Shown here: positions 42,929-52,942 of the stretch, one piece after another
How positions within the stretch are numbered: position 1 is the first letter of the stretch
How the letters are laid out: each line of letters opens with the position of its first letter
DNA from: Clostridia bacterium
Lineage (GTDB): Bacteria; Bacillota; Clostridia; Christensenellales; CAAEEZ01
Length of the DNA: 64,000 bases
Assembly: GCA_900755035.1 (NCBI GenBank)
Contig: CAAEEZ010000016.1
Coordinates: 185,230 to 249,229, forward strand
Direction: 5' to 3'
Notes under the pieces: generated by a model
Databases searched by the model: none
Told to the model about the DNA's origin: nothing
The model's input: only the letters and a program-made list of their open reading frames with translations
Position numbers and translations under genes: made by a program

Positions 42929-43028
42929 GGGAATACTATGGTTGGGGCGAAGGTGCGTTTGAAATAAAAGTTGGCGTAAGACGTTGCTAAACTTTGGTAT
43001 TCGTGGTATTTTGTTATAAGGTGAGGAT

Positions 43029-43690
43029 ATGAATTGGTATGAAATTGCGTTAATTGTTTTGGTAGTGTTAGTTGCGATAGTTGTTGTGGCGCTTGGCTTG
43101 ACGGCTAAGGAAAGAAAGCGTAAAAAAGAGATTGCGAAAGCGAAAATGGAAAGTGGCAGTAAAGGGGAAGAAGTTACTGCCGACGTGTTGCAGGCGCTAC
43201 AAGGCAAAAACTATTTGCTTAACGGATTGATAATAGAGTATTTGCCCGGAAAAACTAGCGAGATGGACCACGTTTTGGTTCGCAGGAACGGAGTATTTTG
43301 TATAGAAACGAAAGCGTGGGGTGGAAGGATTACGGGGAGTGATAAGGACGAGTTTTGGCTAAGGCAAAGGGGCGGAAGTTTTGAAAAAATGAAAAACCCG
43401 TTAGTGCAGAACGCAGGACACGTGAGAACTCTTAAAAGGGTGCTTGGCGAACAAAATATAAAGTGCAAGATAGTACCCGTAATAGTGTTTGGAAAAATAA
43501 TGCGGGTAGCGTGGACTGTGGAAACGTTGTAAACCTAAGAGATTTAGATAGGTGGATAGCCGGGTACGACGACGGGACGTGCTACTCAAAACGCAAAATG
43601 AAAAAAATATATAAAACGTTAAAAAAGGCGTCGGGAAAAGTTAGCCACGCAAGGCACGTGAAAAATGTAAGGCGTAACGATAAAAAATAG
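43029..43690 (+). pseudogene. NERD domain membrane-anchored protein, single-base frameshift
   Basis: The first frame (43029-43532) encodes an N-terminal membrane helix (residues 4-24) and then a NERD (nuclease-related) domain: GSKGEEVTADVLQAL, EMDHVLVRRNGVFCIETKAWGG and VPVIVFGK. The expected continuation, NVVNLRDLDRWIAGYD, and the C-terminal basic tail lie in another frame ending at 43690. The two join if the A5 run in GGAAAAATAATG near 43493 had six A. So this is either a base-call error or a frameshifted gene of about 220 residues. NERD proteins are thought to act on nucleic acids, with no settled role. The gene is monocistronic, next to tRNA-Leu. Confidence 0.8.
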
Positions 43691-43765
43691 GGCGGTTAAA
43701 GAGAGTTTTTATTTTGTAATATAGGCGTAAAGCATAAACGTAGTAATGAAGTGTAAAAGTAAATG

Positions 43766-43792
43766 AAAACGCTACTAAACAGTAGCGTTTTT
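43766..43792. terminator. Bidirectional terminator between NERD and Na/Pi genes
   Basis: A perfect 11-bp stem (43766-43776 with 43781-43791), AAAC loop, AAAA/TTTTT ends. It serves both convergent genes. Confidence 0.92.
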
Positions 43793-43840
43793 GAATTATA
43801 CGGTATATTGTTTTGTATAAATATTCGGTTTGCGGATAGG

Positions 43841-45508
43841 TTAAAGCGTTTCGATTTTCGGTTCGATTTTTTGCGATCCCGTTGGGTTAAGTACGCTGTA
43901 ACCTACGTTGATTAAGTGGTCGGCAATTCTTTCAAGCCCTGATATAGTCGAGAAGAAGTAAGCGCCTACTTCCACTTGACAATCACCCGTAGCCAGCCTA
44001 TTAAAGTGCGAAGCGGTATAATCTTTTTTCATTAAGTCCACTTTTTTTTCTAATTCGGTAAGGCGCGCTAGTTTAGTCGTGTTGCGAGTGGTGAATACGT
44101 TTAACGCTATGTCGAACATCTCGGTGGTTTTCTCCACCATATTTTTTATTTCGTTTTGTGCCGTTTCAGAGAATTGCAAGCCTGCTTCTTTCATTTGAGC
44201 GCCTATCTCGTAGAAGTTTTCGGCGTGGTCGCCCAGCCTTTCTACGTCGTTAATTACGTGGAAGAATCCTGCCACTCTGGTTTCTTCGCTAGCTTCAAGG
44301 TTTGGCGAAAGTTTAATTAAGTATTTGGTGATAGCGTTGTTAGAAAAGTCGATATTTTCTTCGGTTTTTAGTATTTCGTCCTTTTTGGAATCGTCTTGCG
44401 AGGTTAGCACAACGTAGGATTTTTCTAGGTTTTGCTTGCTAAGCGACGCCATATATTCAATTTCTTTCTGGACTTGCATCAAAGCGATAGCAGGGGTGGA
44501 AAGTAGTAGCTCGTCGATAAATTTTAGTTTTGGAGCATCCTTGTCTTTTGCCTTTACTTTTTTGTCTTTTATAACGAACGTTGCGAATTTAACCAAATAT
44601 TTTATAAAAGGCAATAATAAGATTGTAGTTGTTACGTTGAATATTACGTGGAACCAAGCAATTTGCATTTGCGTGTTGGATATGCCTGCAAGCGCATTTA
44701 CGATAGGTTTTGTAAATATCCATAGAATTATGGTAAAAATTATCGTACCTATTACGTTAAACATTAGGTGGATAAACGCAGTACGCTTAGCGTTGGTGCT
44801 TGCGCCAATCGATGCAAGTATAGCAGTTATGCACGTACCAATGTTAGAGCCTAGTACTATAAACAGCGCGTTTTCAACGGGGATAACGCCTTGACCAACC
44901 ATAATGATTATTAGTCCCGTTGCCGCCGAAGAACTTTGAATTAGAGCTGTAAACAGCGCGCCTACTAGTATAAGTAATAGAGGGAAATTGATTGATGCTA
45001 ATAAATCTTCGAAAAAGTTTTTTATTTCAGCATTGTTGAATGCCCCACTCATAGCGTCTAGTCCAACGAATAGTAGTCCAAGTCCACACAGTGTAGAGCC
45101 TATGATTTTTACTTTTTCTTTTTTAATAAAAGTCATCATAACGCCTATAAAGGCAAGGACAGATGCGTATAACGATACGTCGAAAGCAGAAAGTGAAACG
45201 ATAAGTCCGGTAACGGTTGTGCCTATGTTTGCTCCCATAATTATTGCAGTTGCTTGCATAAGCGTCATAATGCCTGCGTTTACAAAGCCGATTACCATTA
45301 CGCTAGTTGCCGACGAACTTTGTATTATTGCGGTAACTGCCATACCTACGCCAACGCCTGCAAAACGGTTGTTGCTTAGTTTTCCTAGCAGTTTTTTCAT
45401 ACCGCCACCGGCGCTACGCTCCAAGCCGTCGCTCATCATATTCATACCGGCAATAAATACGCCACAACCGGCAAGTAACGTCAAAATACTAAAAACAATA
45501 TTATTCAT
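43841..45508 (-). CDS. Na/Pi cotransporter family protein with PhoU-like domain
   Basis: The 555-residue protein has two Na/Pi-cotransporter repeats in the membrane part. Each has the family's QSSSA signature (IIQSSSATSVMVIG near residue 65, LIQSSSAATGLIII near 190). A cytoplasmic PhoU-like helical domain follows (about 350-540, INDVERLGDHAENFYEIG and ISGLERIADHLINVG). It is expected to import or export phosphate with sodium at the cytoplasmic membrane. It is transcribed alone and ends at a bidirectional terminator. I saw no pho box in the upstream AT-rich gap. Confidence 0.9.
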   Translation of the reverse strand: MNNIVFSILTLLAGCGVFIAGMNMMSDGLERSAGGGMKKLLGKLSNNRFAGVGVGMAVTAIIQSSSATSVMVIGFVNAGIMTLMQATAIIMGANIGTTVTGLIVSLSAFDVSLYASVLAFIGVMMTFIKKEKVKIIGSTLCGLGLLFVGLDAMSGAFNNAEIKNFFEDLLASINFPLLLILVGALFTALIQSSSAATGLIIIMVGQGVIPVENALFIVLGSNIGTCITAILASIGASTNAKRTAFIHLMFNVIGTIIFTIILWIFTKPIVNALAGISNTQMQIAWFHVIFNVTTTILLLPFIKYLVKFATFVIKDKKVKAKDKDAPKLKFIDELLLSTPAIALMQVQKEIEYMASLSKQNLEKSYVVLTSQDDSKKDEILKTEENIDFSNNAITKYLIKLSPNLEASEETRVAGFFHVINDVERLGDHAENFYEIGAQMKEAGLQFSETAQNEIKNMVEKTTEMFDIALNVFTTRNTTKLARLTELEKKVDLMKKDYTASHFNRLATGDCQVEVGAYFFSTISGLERIADHLINVGYSVLNPTGSQKIEPKIETL

Positions 45509-45768
45509 AACCTCTTAAATTCCTTATTTTTTATCGTAAGTATAACAAAAGAAATGTAAAGAAAAGGTAAAATTTTGCGTATTTTGCAAAATCTTCGTAT
45601 TTAATTTGTAAAATATTCGTTTGGTAAAACGATGTTGAATTGCTAAAACAAATACGGAAAATAATATTAAATTAAAATTAAATATTAAAAATAGTATCAT
45701 AAATGATACAACTACGTGTTGACATTAAAAAATCTAAGGTGTTTAATTTAATAAACGCAATTAATAAA

Positions 45769-45798
45769 TTGACAAACAAGATATAGTTGATATATAAT
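45769..45798 (+). promoter_or_regulatory. Consensus promoter with a ~330-base leader before the surface lipoprotein operon
   Basis: TTGACA (45769-45774) and TATAAT (45793-45798) are 18 bases apart. The 627-base gap 45509-46135 is otherwise very AT rich. It holds a possible 17-codon frame (45855-45908) behind AGGGG and a second promoter-like pair near 46000-46040 (TTTACA ... TATATA), but no clear riboswitch or terminator. Confidence 0.7.
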
Positions 45799-46135
45799 AA
45801 ACCCGAACAAATACATAATACATAAACTTACTGTTACGTTTAGGGGTAATAAGTATGCTAAATATGAATTGTTTCGAAAAAAAATATAAAATAGACGTAA
45901 CAAAATAGAAAATAAATACAAAATAACGTGAAATTAATAAAAATATAAATTTTGTAAAAAATACAAAAATTTGAAATTGGCACAAAAAAATAGAGAACAT
46001 TGTTTACAATAGTTTACTCGCGCGATTATATAGTGATATTATAAATAATAATAAAACATCAAAATTATGAAATGTTAATTTAATATTGCTAAATCACCGT
46101 GTGAGTGAAAGATAAATAAAATAGGTGATGATAAA

Positions 46136-49100
46136 ATGGTAAAACGAAAAATGAAAACGAAAAATGTTAAAAATAAAAATGTGTTGGCTATTGTTGCAAT
46201 CATAACGATAATGCTACTTACTTTCGTCGCGTGCGATTCGCCACAAACGACCGAACCAAATTTTCAACAATTCGAGATTAAATTTTACTTAAATGAAAGC
46301 GACGAAACGCCTTATGCTACGCTAAAAGTAGACAAAAAGGATTTTGATTTTGAGTCATATTTACCAGCTGAACCATCAAAACCTAGTACGGAGGCAGGAC
46401 GATATGAATTTTTGGGTTGGTTTTATAGTGATGGAAGTATTTTTGATTTTAACAAAATCGCTAAAAATGAAGACGTTAACGTATATGCCAAATTTAGTTT
46501 TGTAAAGAATAGTTTCACGGTTATGTTCCAAGATGATGATGGAACGCCTATAAAAGTTAACGGCAAGACGACGCAGGAAGTAAATTACGGGGATGCCGCA
46601 ATAGAGCCTAAGAAACCGACGAAGGAAGGCTACACATTTGCGGGGTGGGACAAAGATTTTACAAACATAACTGAAAACGTAACTATAAAAGCGACCTATA
46701 CGGTGAACGAGTATACGATTACTTACAAGTCGCTAGGCGAAGTGATATCTACTAGCAAGGCGCAGTTTGGCGCATCTATTAGCGATACAACGCCTGAGAT
46801 TTCAGAAAAAGGGCTAACTTTCGTAGGCTTTTTTGACGAAAACGGCGAGCAAAAAACTAATATGCAGGCAAGGGATATTACGCTGGTTGCGAAATGGAAA
46901 ATTCAAGAAATAAGCAAAATAGAATTAACGCAAAACGTAGACAGGGTCGTTTACGGAGATGCTTTGCCTGAGTATACGTTGAAGTTCGAAAAGGTTAAAA
47001 ATTCTAAAATTACCTACAAGGTAGAGTGGCTAATAAACGGAGAAAAGGTAGAGGGCGAAGGAAATACTTTCGTTCCGCAAAATAAAAACGCGGGCAAATA
47101 CGACGTTAAAGCGAAGATTATTGCGTCCGTAGAGGGGCTAGAAAGTGTGGGGGCGTATTCAAGTTCGCTTGCTTATTACGTAAATAAAGCAACGCTTACC
47201 ATAAACGTAAGTTCTGCAACGATTATCTACGGCGACGATTTACCGAGGTTTACTTATACAATAGAAGGTTATAAGTACGGCGAGAACGAAAGCGTACTTG
47301 CAGGGGCGTTTAGCGTAAAAACCGATTATAAAAAAGGCCTGGGCGTAGGCAATTATATAGTAAATGGCGAAGGATTACTTGCTAGCAACTACGAGTTAAG
47401 GTACAATAGCGCAACGCTTACGGTAAACAAAAAACCACTTGACGTAACGATAGATTCCCAAAGCGTAACGTATGGCGACGATTTAGCAGATATTACATAC
47501 GTAGTAAACGGGCTTATTGACGGAGATAGCAAGCAGGAATTAGGGGTAGCAGAGTTTGAAACCGAGTATAAACGTTACGACGGCGTAGGTACGTACTCGT
47601 TAAAGTTCAAACAAGGCTTTGCTTTTAACGGTGCAAAAGCGGTAAACTGTGAAATTACTCTAAAAAACGGTATCGTTACAGTTGAAAAGCGTGAAGTAGA
47701 AGTAACTATAAACAAGGTAGGTAATATTGAGTATTTAGGCGAAAAACCTATGTTTAGCATATCGTCAAACGGTCTAGTTAGCGGCGATACGATTAGTAAT
47801 TTGGGCGTAGTGGAAATTACCACCGATTACACGCCAGGCGCTGACGTTGGCGAGTACGAAGTCGTAGCAACGTTTACCAAGGAAGGTAATAATTACAAGC
47901 CGATAGTAAAGAGTAACGAAAGATTTAGCGTACTACCAAAGAGCGTTAATTTTACGGGTAGTGCAGAAAAGGATAACGAAACCGATACGACGTTGTGGTC
48001 TGGCGATATGGCAAGTTACGTAAAATTACCGAGTGGATACGTAATTGACGGAACTTTGCAAATATACACGAACGAAACGGGTGAATACACCGTAAAAGGC
48101 TCGCTAACCGATAAATTTACGGCAAATTACGTAATTAAAAAGGACGGCGTAGATAAAACGAAAAACTTTAATATCGTTTATGATTTTAAGTTGTCGATAG
48201 GTAAACTTATCAGTGTGAAAGTAGACGCTTTCGTTGGTGATTACGACGGACAATCACACGGCAGTGAAGTAGTAGTTACGGCAGACGGTATGCAAAACGT
48301 AATTGTAGAGTACAGCGAAGACAACGCTAAGTGGCAAGAAACTTCGCCGATGTACGTGGATTCGGGCGAGTACTTAGTATATTATAGGCTACTGCAAGAC
48401 GGCAAAGTGATTCAAACGAATAGTTACAAGATAGTAATAAATAAAATAAGCAATACGATTAGTTTTTCGGCTGACGAATATACTTATAACGGCAAGGAGC
48501 AAACGATTTCGGGCAACGTCGTAGCAAACGAAAACCCTATCGTTAGGTACGAAAACAACAAGTTTACCGACGTACCAACGAGTGGCAAAACGACTATTAC
48601 CGTAATAGTAGAGGAAACGAAAAACTACAAGCAAACGGTCAAGAATTTTGAAGTAAAAATTAACAAGGCAAACTACGACAATTTGGTTTTGGATACGTTC
48701 GAGGTGTTCGTTGAGCCAAACAAGACGCTTAAAGATAGCAAAGCGCCAAAATTCGTTACCTTTGTAGACGACTCTTACGTTCCCGTTCTTGGCGAGCAAC
48801 AAGTAAGCGTAGTATACCTTGACGACGAAATGAACTATAATCCACTTACTACAACGCTTACGGTTGTGGGCAAAAAAACTCAAATAGAAATAGTTTCCGG
48901 CGACTACGAAATAAATTACGGCGAACAGTTAACGGTGGAAGTAACGTACAAAAAAGACGGCGAATCGTTTAATTACGACGGACTAAGCGTTGCGCCTAGC
49001 AGAACTACTTTCGACGTAGGTAGTACGTATATAGTTACGCTTAACCTTAAAGAGAACGATTATTACGACGCTACCGAGAAAGAAGTGGTGGTAAAAGTTA

Positions 49101-50551
49101 AGTCGGTAAGTTACAACGGCGTGCTATACACCATAGAAAACGCACTAAAATTAAATACTGCAAAAACAGGCACTGCAACCGTAAACGACTATTTAATAAT
49201 CACGGCAAATACGTCTTTTGCAACTAGCGAAGTTAAGGCAAAACGCCCAGACGTATATTTTGGAGAACAATATTATACTTTGTCTGAGAACGAGTATTTG
49301 CTAGTACCGTTTAGTTCGGCGCACGAAATTAAAGCAGATATTGTAGAACAAGCAATAGCAGGAACGTCAAAAAATTCTGCTTACGTAACTTTAACTTTGC
49401 CTAGTGGAACAAGCGTTGAAAGTTACGGACATATATTAGTAAATGCTGTTAGAGCAGGTGGCGCAGGTGTGTCGGGTAATCCAAGTGGAAATAAGTACGG
49501 TGCAATTCAAATACGTGACAACGCAACGCTAACCATAAACGGCGGAGTATTTGAAACGCTGGGTTTTGTCCATGGTCAAGGAAAGGTTGTTGTAAAAAGT
49601 GGAAACGTGTATGAAACGATGAGTTTGCTTAATTTTAAGGGTGGCTCTGTAACGTTCAAGATATATAAGGATATTTTCCCGGTAAATCAGTTTACATTAT
49701 CAAACATTATGGTTGATATGGAGATTTGCCAAGGTGTAAATTATTTTGCAAAAGCATATATATATGCTCGTATGGAAGTCCAAAGCGACGTAAAATTCAT
49801 TGGATCAACAAAAGAAGAGTTTATCCAATTAAAAAGTGGAAAAATTATTAAAACGTTTGACGAAACCATGGGAAAAATGACGCTTAATATGTATGGTAAT
49901 ATTCAATTAAACGATATGGCTATAAGTATGCCAGGAATATTCGGCCAGATAGAAGTAAGTACTAATGGTAAACAAGTTCCGTTGTCTGGTTACGTAGATA
50001 TCGTTGCAAAGACGGGTAGTATAATAGATATCGGCGTAGGTATAAAACTGTTGCCAGGTGCTGAGTTTACTATTGAAAAAGGAGCAACCGTAAACCTAAA
50101 TAAAGGTGGAAATCTATTTGTATATTCTAATGATGAAAATATGAAGTTAGATAAATCGAGTAACCCTAAAAATACGCCGATTTTCGAAGGATTCCAAGAC
50201 GGTCAGTGGCAATATCCTGTAACAAGCCAAGATGCATGGTTTAACAATATAACAGTAACCTTCACAAGCAAGACACCTGCCGTTATTATTGTGGAAGGAA
50301 CGCTTAACGTAAAAAGTGGTTCTGCTATTGCAGGTACGTTAACTGCAAAGGAAGGCGGAAACGTAATAGTTGAGGACGGAGCAAATTTAACGCATAGCAT
50401 AAAGGAAGATTTTACGCTTTCTAGTGGGCTTGGAACGACGAAAAACTTCTTTACTTCGACAAGCAGTGCAAGTGGCTTGATAGGTGGCGTACTTACAAAA
50501 TTTGAAGTAGGCACGTATACGGGAACAAAAGAAGGCTGGGTAAAAGGATAA
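46136..50551 (+). CDS. Large surface lipoprotein with InlB B-repeats and MBG-type domains
   Basis: This 1471-residue protein has a lipoprotein signal with lipobox FVAC (Cys33). Three InlB/Listeria-Bacteroides-type B-repeats follow (about 45-255, for example EGYTFAGWDKDFTNITENVTIKATY, split as EGYTFAGWDKDF and NVTIKATY). Next come several MBG-like beta domains of the YGDxLP...TIEGYKYGE kind (about 260-700), then further Ig-like repeats and a beta-helix-like C-terminal third. It is an extracellular adhesin or carbohydrate-binding scaffold tethered to the membrane. No LPXTG motif is present. The next gene (ABC ATPase) starts 1 base after the stop, so the protein is made with its own ABC system. 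Confidence 0.82.
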   Translation: MVKRKMKTKNVKNKNVLAIVAIITIMLLTFVACDSPQTTEPNFQQFEIKFYLNESDETPYATLKVDKKDFDFESYLPAEPSKPSTEAGRYEFLGWFYSDGSIFDFNKIAKNEDVNVYAKFSFVKNSFTVMFQDDDGTPIKVNGKTTQEVNYGDAAIEPKKPTKEGYTFAGWDKDFTNITENVTIKATYTVNEYTITYKSLGEVISTSKAQFGASISDTTPEISEKGLTFVGFFDENGEQKTNMQARDITLVAKWKIQEISKIELTQNVDRVVYGDALPEYTLKFEKVKNSKITYKVEWLINGEKVEGEGNTFVPQNKNAGKYDVKAKIIASVEGLESVGAYSSSLAYYVNKATLTINVSSATIIYGDDLPRFTYTIEGYKYGENESVLAGAFSVKTDYKKGLGVGNYIVNGEGLLASNYELRYNSATLTVNKKPLDVTIDSQSVTYGDDLADITYVVNGLIDGDSKQELGVAEFETEYKRYDGVGTYSLKFKQGFAFNGAKAVNCEITLKNGIVTVEKREVEVTINKVGNIEYLGEKPMFSISSNGLVSGDTISNLGVVEITTDYTPGADVGEYEVVATFTKEGNNYKPIVKSNERFSVLPKSVNFTGSAEKDNETDTTLWSGDMASYVKLPSGYVIDGTLQIYTNETGEYTVKGSLTDKFTANYVIKKDGVDKTKNFNIVYDFKLSIGKLISVKVDAFVGDYDGQSHGSEVVVTADGMQNVIVEYSEDNAKWQETSPMYVDSGEYLVYYRLLQDGKVIQTNSYKIVINKISNTISFSADEYTYNGKEQTISGNVVANENPIVRYENNKFTDVPTSGKTTITVIVEETKNYKQTVKNFEVKINKANYDNLVLDTFEVFVEPNKTLKDSKAPKFVTFVDDSYVPVLGEQQVSVVYLDDEMNYNPLTTTLTVVGKKTQIEIVSGDYEINYGEQLTVEVTYKKDGESFNYDGLSVAPSRTTFDVGSTYIVTLNLKENDYYDATEKEVVVKVKSVSYNGVLYTIENALKLNTAKTGTATVNDYLIITANTSFATSEVKAKRPDVYFGEQYYTLSENEYLLVPFSSAHEIKADIVEQAIAGTSKNSAYVTLTLPSGTSVESYGHILVNAVRAGGAGVSGNPSGNKYGAIQIRDNATLTINGGVFETLGFVHGQGKVVVKSGNVYETMSLLNFKGGSVTFKIYKDIFPVNQFTLSNIMVDMEICQGVNYFAKAYIYARMEVQSDVKFIGSTKEEFIQLKSGKIIKTFDETMGKMTLNMYGNIQLNDMAISMPGIFGQIEVSTNGKQVPLSGYVDIVAKTGSIIDIGVGIKLLPGAEFTIEKGATVNLNKGGNLFVYSNDENMKLDKSSNPKNTPIFEGFQDGQWQYPVTSQDAWFNNITVTFTSKTPAVIIVEGTLNVKSGSAIAGTLTAKEGGNVIVEDGANLTHSIKEDFTLSSGLGTTKNFFTSTSSASGLIGGVLTKFEVGTYTGTKEGWVKG

Positions 50552-50552
50552 T

Positions 50553-51269
50553 ATGGAAGTATTAAAGGTAGAAGAACTAAAAAAGAGATATTCTAAAAAG
50601 TCGGATCTTGTAGTAAAAGGCGTGTCTTTATCCTGTGGCGAAGGGGAAATAGTAGGCTTGCTTGGGCATAACGGCGCAGGCAAATCTACCGTGATTAAAT
50701 GTATAGAAGGCGTATTGCCGTTTGAATCGGGCAGTATATCTATACTAGGCAAGGATATAAAGAAAGACCCCGTAAACGCAAAAAAGAATATGGGATTCGT
50801 TACCGATAATCACGCCGTATTTACGGCTATGACGGGCGTGGAATACATAAATTTTTTGGCGGATATATACGGTATGTCTACCGAGGATAGAAAGGCAAGA
50901 CTAAGTAAATTGCAAGAGGTATTTAGGCTTGGCGACCCGATATATAACCTAATATCTTCTTACTCGCACGGAATGAAACAAAAAATATCTATGATTGGCT
51001 CGCTAATACATCAACCTAAATTATGGATACTTGACGAGCCTATGCTAGGCTTAGACCCTATTGCTATGAACGCCGTTATTGATTATATGAGAGATTACGC
51101 AAGCCAGGGCAACGGCATAGTATTTTCGTCGCACAATCTAAGTACCGTACAAAAGTTGTGTGATAGGGTAGTGATAATAAAAAAAGGTACGGTAGTGTTG
51201 AACATAAATCTGGCTGATGCAGAAAAAGAAGGAAAGAATATAGAGGAAATATTCTTAAATGAATACTAA
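50553..51269 (+). CDS. ABC transporter ATP-binding protein
   Basis: This 238-residue ABC ATPase has Walker A GHNGAGKST (near residue 38), a variant signature SYSHGMKQK, Walker B LWILDEPMLGLD and the H-loop SSHN. It is of the exporter/ABC-2 type. It overlaps the following permease gene by 11 bases, so the pair is one transporter. The position between two large surface-protein genes suggests export or assembly of a surface component, or resistance to an antimicrobial. No substrate can be assigned. Confidence 0.88.
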   Translation: MEVLKVEELKKRYSKKSDLVVKGVSLSCGEGEIVGLLGHNGAGKSTVIKCIEGVLPFESGSISILGKDIKKDPVNAKKNMGFVTDNHAVFTAMTGVEYINFLADIYGMSTEDRKARLSKLQEVFRLGDPIYNLISSYSHGMKQKISMIGSLIHQPKLWILDEPMLGLDPIAMNAVIDYMRDYASQGNGIVFSSHNLSTVQKLCDRVVIIKKGTVVLNINLADAEKEGKNIEEIFLNEY

Positions 51270-52941
51270 GAGAGAAAAAATTAAGCTGAATTTAAGGCTG
51301 ATTAAAGTACTACTGAAAAAGCAAGGCACGGAGTTTTGTAACAAGGTGAAATCCCAAAAAAACGACGTGCTTGGTATTTTATTAAAAATTTTAATCTTTG
51401 CTGGTTTTATTGCGGTATTTGCTAGCGTTTTTAATAGGTTCAGCGACGTATATCTAAACGTAAAACTTTTCGGCAAAACTGATTACGGGCAAAGGGCGCA
51501 CGAAATGCTGACTATTTTGTACGGCGTTATTTTCGTTATTATGATTGTTAGCGGGGTAGTGCAAATTGACAAATCGCTGTTTAGGGGCGACGAAAATTTG
51601 CTATATTCGGCTATGCCTATACCCGATATTAGTTTGTATTTTTCAAGGTTAATTAGCGTGTATATAAAACAATTAGTGGTAAGTATGGCTTTCGTATTTA
51701 CCGTAAACGTTACGTTTGCCGTCAAGTTGCAACAGGACGTGTGGTACTATTTTGCTTCGCTACTAGTTACGCTATTTTTACCGTTTTTATCTATATCGGT
51801 AGCGTCTTTTATTGTGTTGCCGTTAAGAAAGGTATTGTCGTTTTTTAGGGAAAGATTTACGTTGTCGTTTATAACTATAAACGTGTTAGTTGCAATACTT
51901 GTCGTAGGCTATTGCTTTTTGCTACGTGGCGTAGAACAAGTGCTTATAGGCGAAGATATCCGTTATTTTTTCGACGAACAACGAATGAATGCAATTATCA
52001 ACTTTACAAATCACGCTTATCCTGTTTGTTGGCTAGCAGGAATGACGCTAGGAAAAGACTTTTTGATAAATTTATTCGCTAGCGTAGGTTTGACGATAGG
52101 CTGTATATTAGTTTCTATATTCGTAACTAGACTACTATTTAATAGCGCAATGCAAAAAAGGACGGATAGCGTAAACTTTAACCGCAAGCATATAGGACTA
52201 AAAAAGCAAAAAAGCCCTGCGTTTGCGCTACTAAAAAAGGAACTACTTATAATATTTAGAACGCCGGACTATGCATTTTCGTATTTGTCGGTTGCAATAA
52301 TAATGCCACTGATAATATTTTTCTCGGTAAGTCTTACGTCGGATATGGTAACGTCGCTAGTTGGCGTAAATACCTCGCTAGAACTTGCGCTTATTATAAC
52401 GGTGCTGTTCGTATCCTTGACGAACACGTTTTGCGCAACGGGAATAAATAGGGATAGGGGAATGTTTTATTCCATAAAAGCCATGCCCGTAAGCGGTAGA
52501 AAAGTAACGTTTATTAAGGTGTTGTCGGCAATGATTATCGCCTTATTAAGTAACGTTGCAAATGCAATCGTATTAGGGGCAACGGGGTATTTGGACGTAG
52601 GCGGAGCGTTTTTGGTGCTATTCGTTGGCGTTGCTATTGCCTTTGCTCAAATATGTTTTGCTACAAGGAGCAATCTTAATTTTCCTGATTTTTCCGAAAA
52701 TAGCGGGGACAAGGCGACTAATCTAGTTAGCAAAATAATTACGTTTGGGCTTATATCCACGATTGTAGTAGGGGCTTTGCTACTATACTTTAAGATATCG
52801 CAAAGTTTGCAAGGCATAGAATCAAGCACTATAACCTACGTAATATTGGTGGTTGTGTCCGTGGCGCTTGCCGTACTAGGATACGTATATATGATAAGAA
52901 AATTAAGGCGAAAATACTACGAAGTATCAGGGGGCTATTGA
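51259..52941 (+). CDS. ABC transporter permease (ABC-2-like exporter)
   Basis: The 560-residue protein is polytopic, with about 12 hydrophobic segments in two blocks separated by a cytoplasmic loop (KRTDSVNFNRKHIGLKKQKS). It matches large Firmicutes ABC exporter permeases of the putative ABC exporter class. It is encoded with the preceding ATPase (11-base overlap) and is followed by a one-base gap to the Ig-like protein gene, so all four genes are co-transcribed. The substrate is unknown. Confidence 0.8.
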   Translation: MNTKREKIKLNLRLIKVLLKKQGTEFCNKVKSQKNDVLGILLKILIFAGFIAVFASVFNRFSDVYLNVKLFGKTDYGQRAHEMLTILYGVIFVIMIVSGVVQIDKSLFRGDENLLYSAMPIPDISLYFSRLISVYIKQLVVSMAFVFTVNVTFAVKLQQDVWYYFASLLVTLFLPFLSISVASFIVLPLRKVLSFFRERFTLSFITINVLVAILVVGYCFLLRGVEQVLIGEDIRYFFDEQRMNAIINFTNHAYPVCWLAGMTLGKDFLINLFASVGLTIGCILVSIFVTRLLFNSAMQKRTDSVNFNRKHIGLKKQKSPAFALLKKELLIIFRTPDYAFSYLSVAIIMPLIIFFSVSLTSDMVTSLVGVNTSLELALIITVLFVSLTNTFCATGINRDRGMFYSIKAMPVSGRKVTFIKVLSAMIIALLSNVANAIVLGATGYLDVGGAFLVLFVGVAIAFAQICFATRSNLNFPDFSENSGDKATNLVSKIITFGLISTIVVGALLLYFKISQSLQGIESSTITYVILVVVSVALAVLGYVYMIRKLRRKYYEVSGGY

Positions 52942-52942
52942 T

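Noticed and set aside
45855..45908. 17-codon frame in the leader of the surface operon, behind AGGGG
   Set aside because: Too short and AT rich to call without conservation. Mentioned only as a possible leader peptide.
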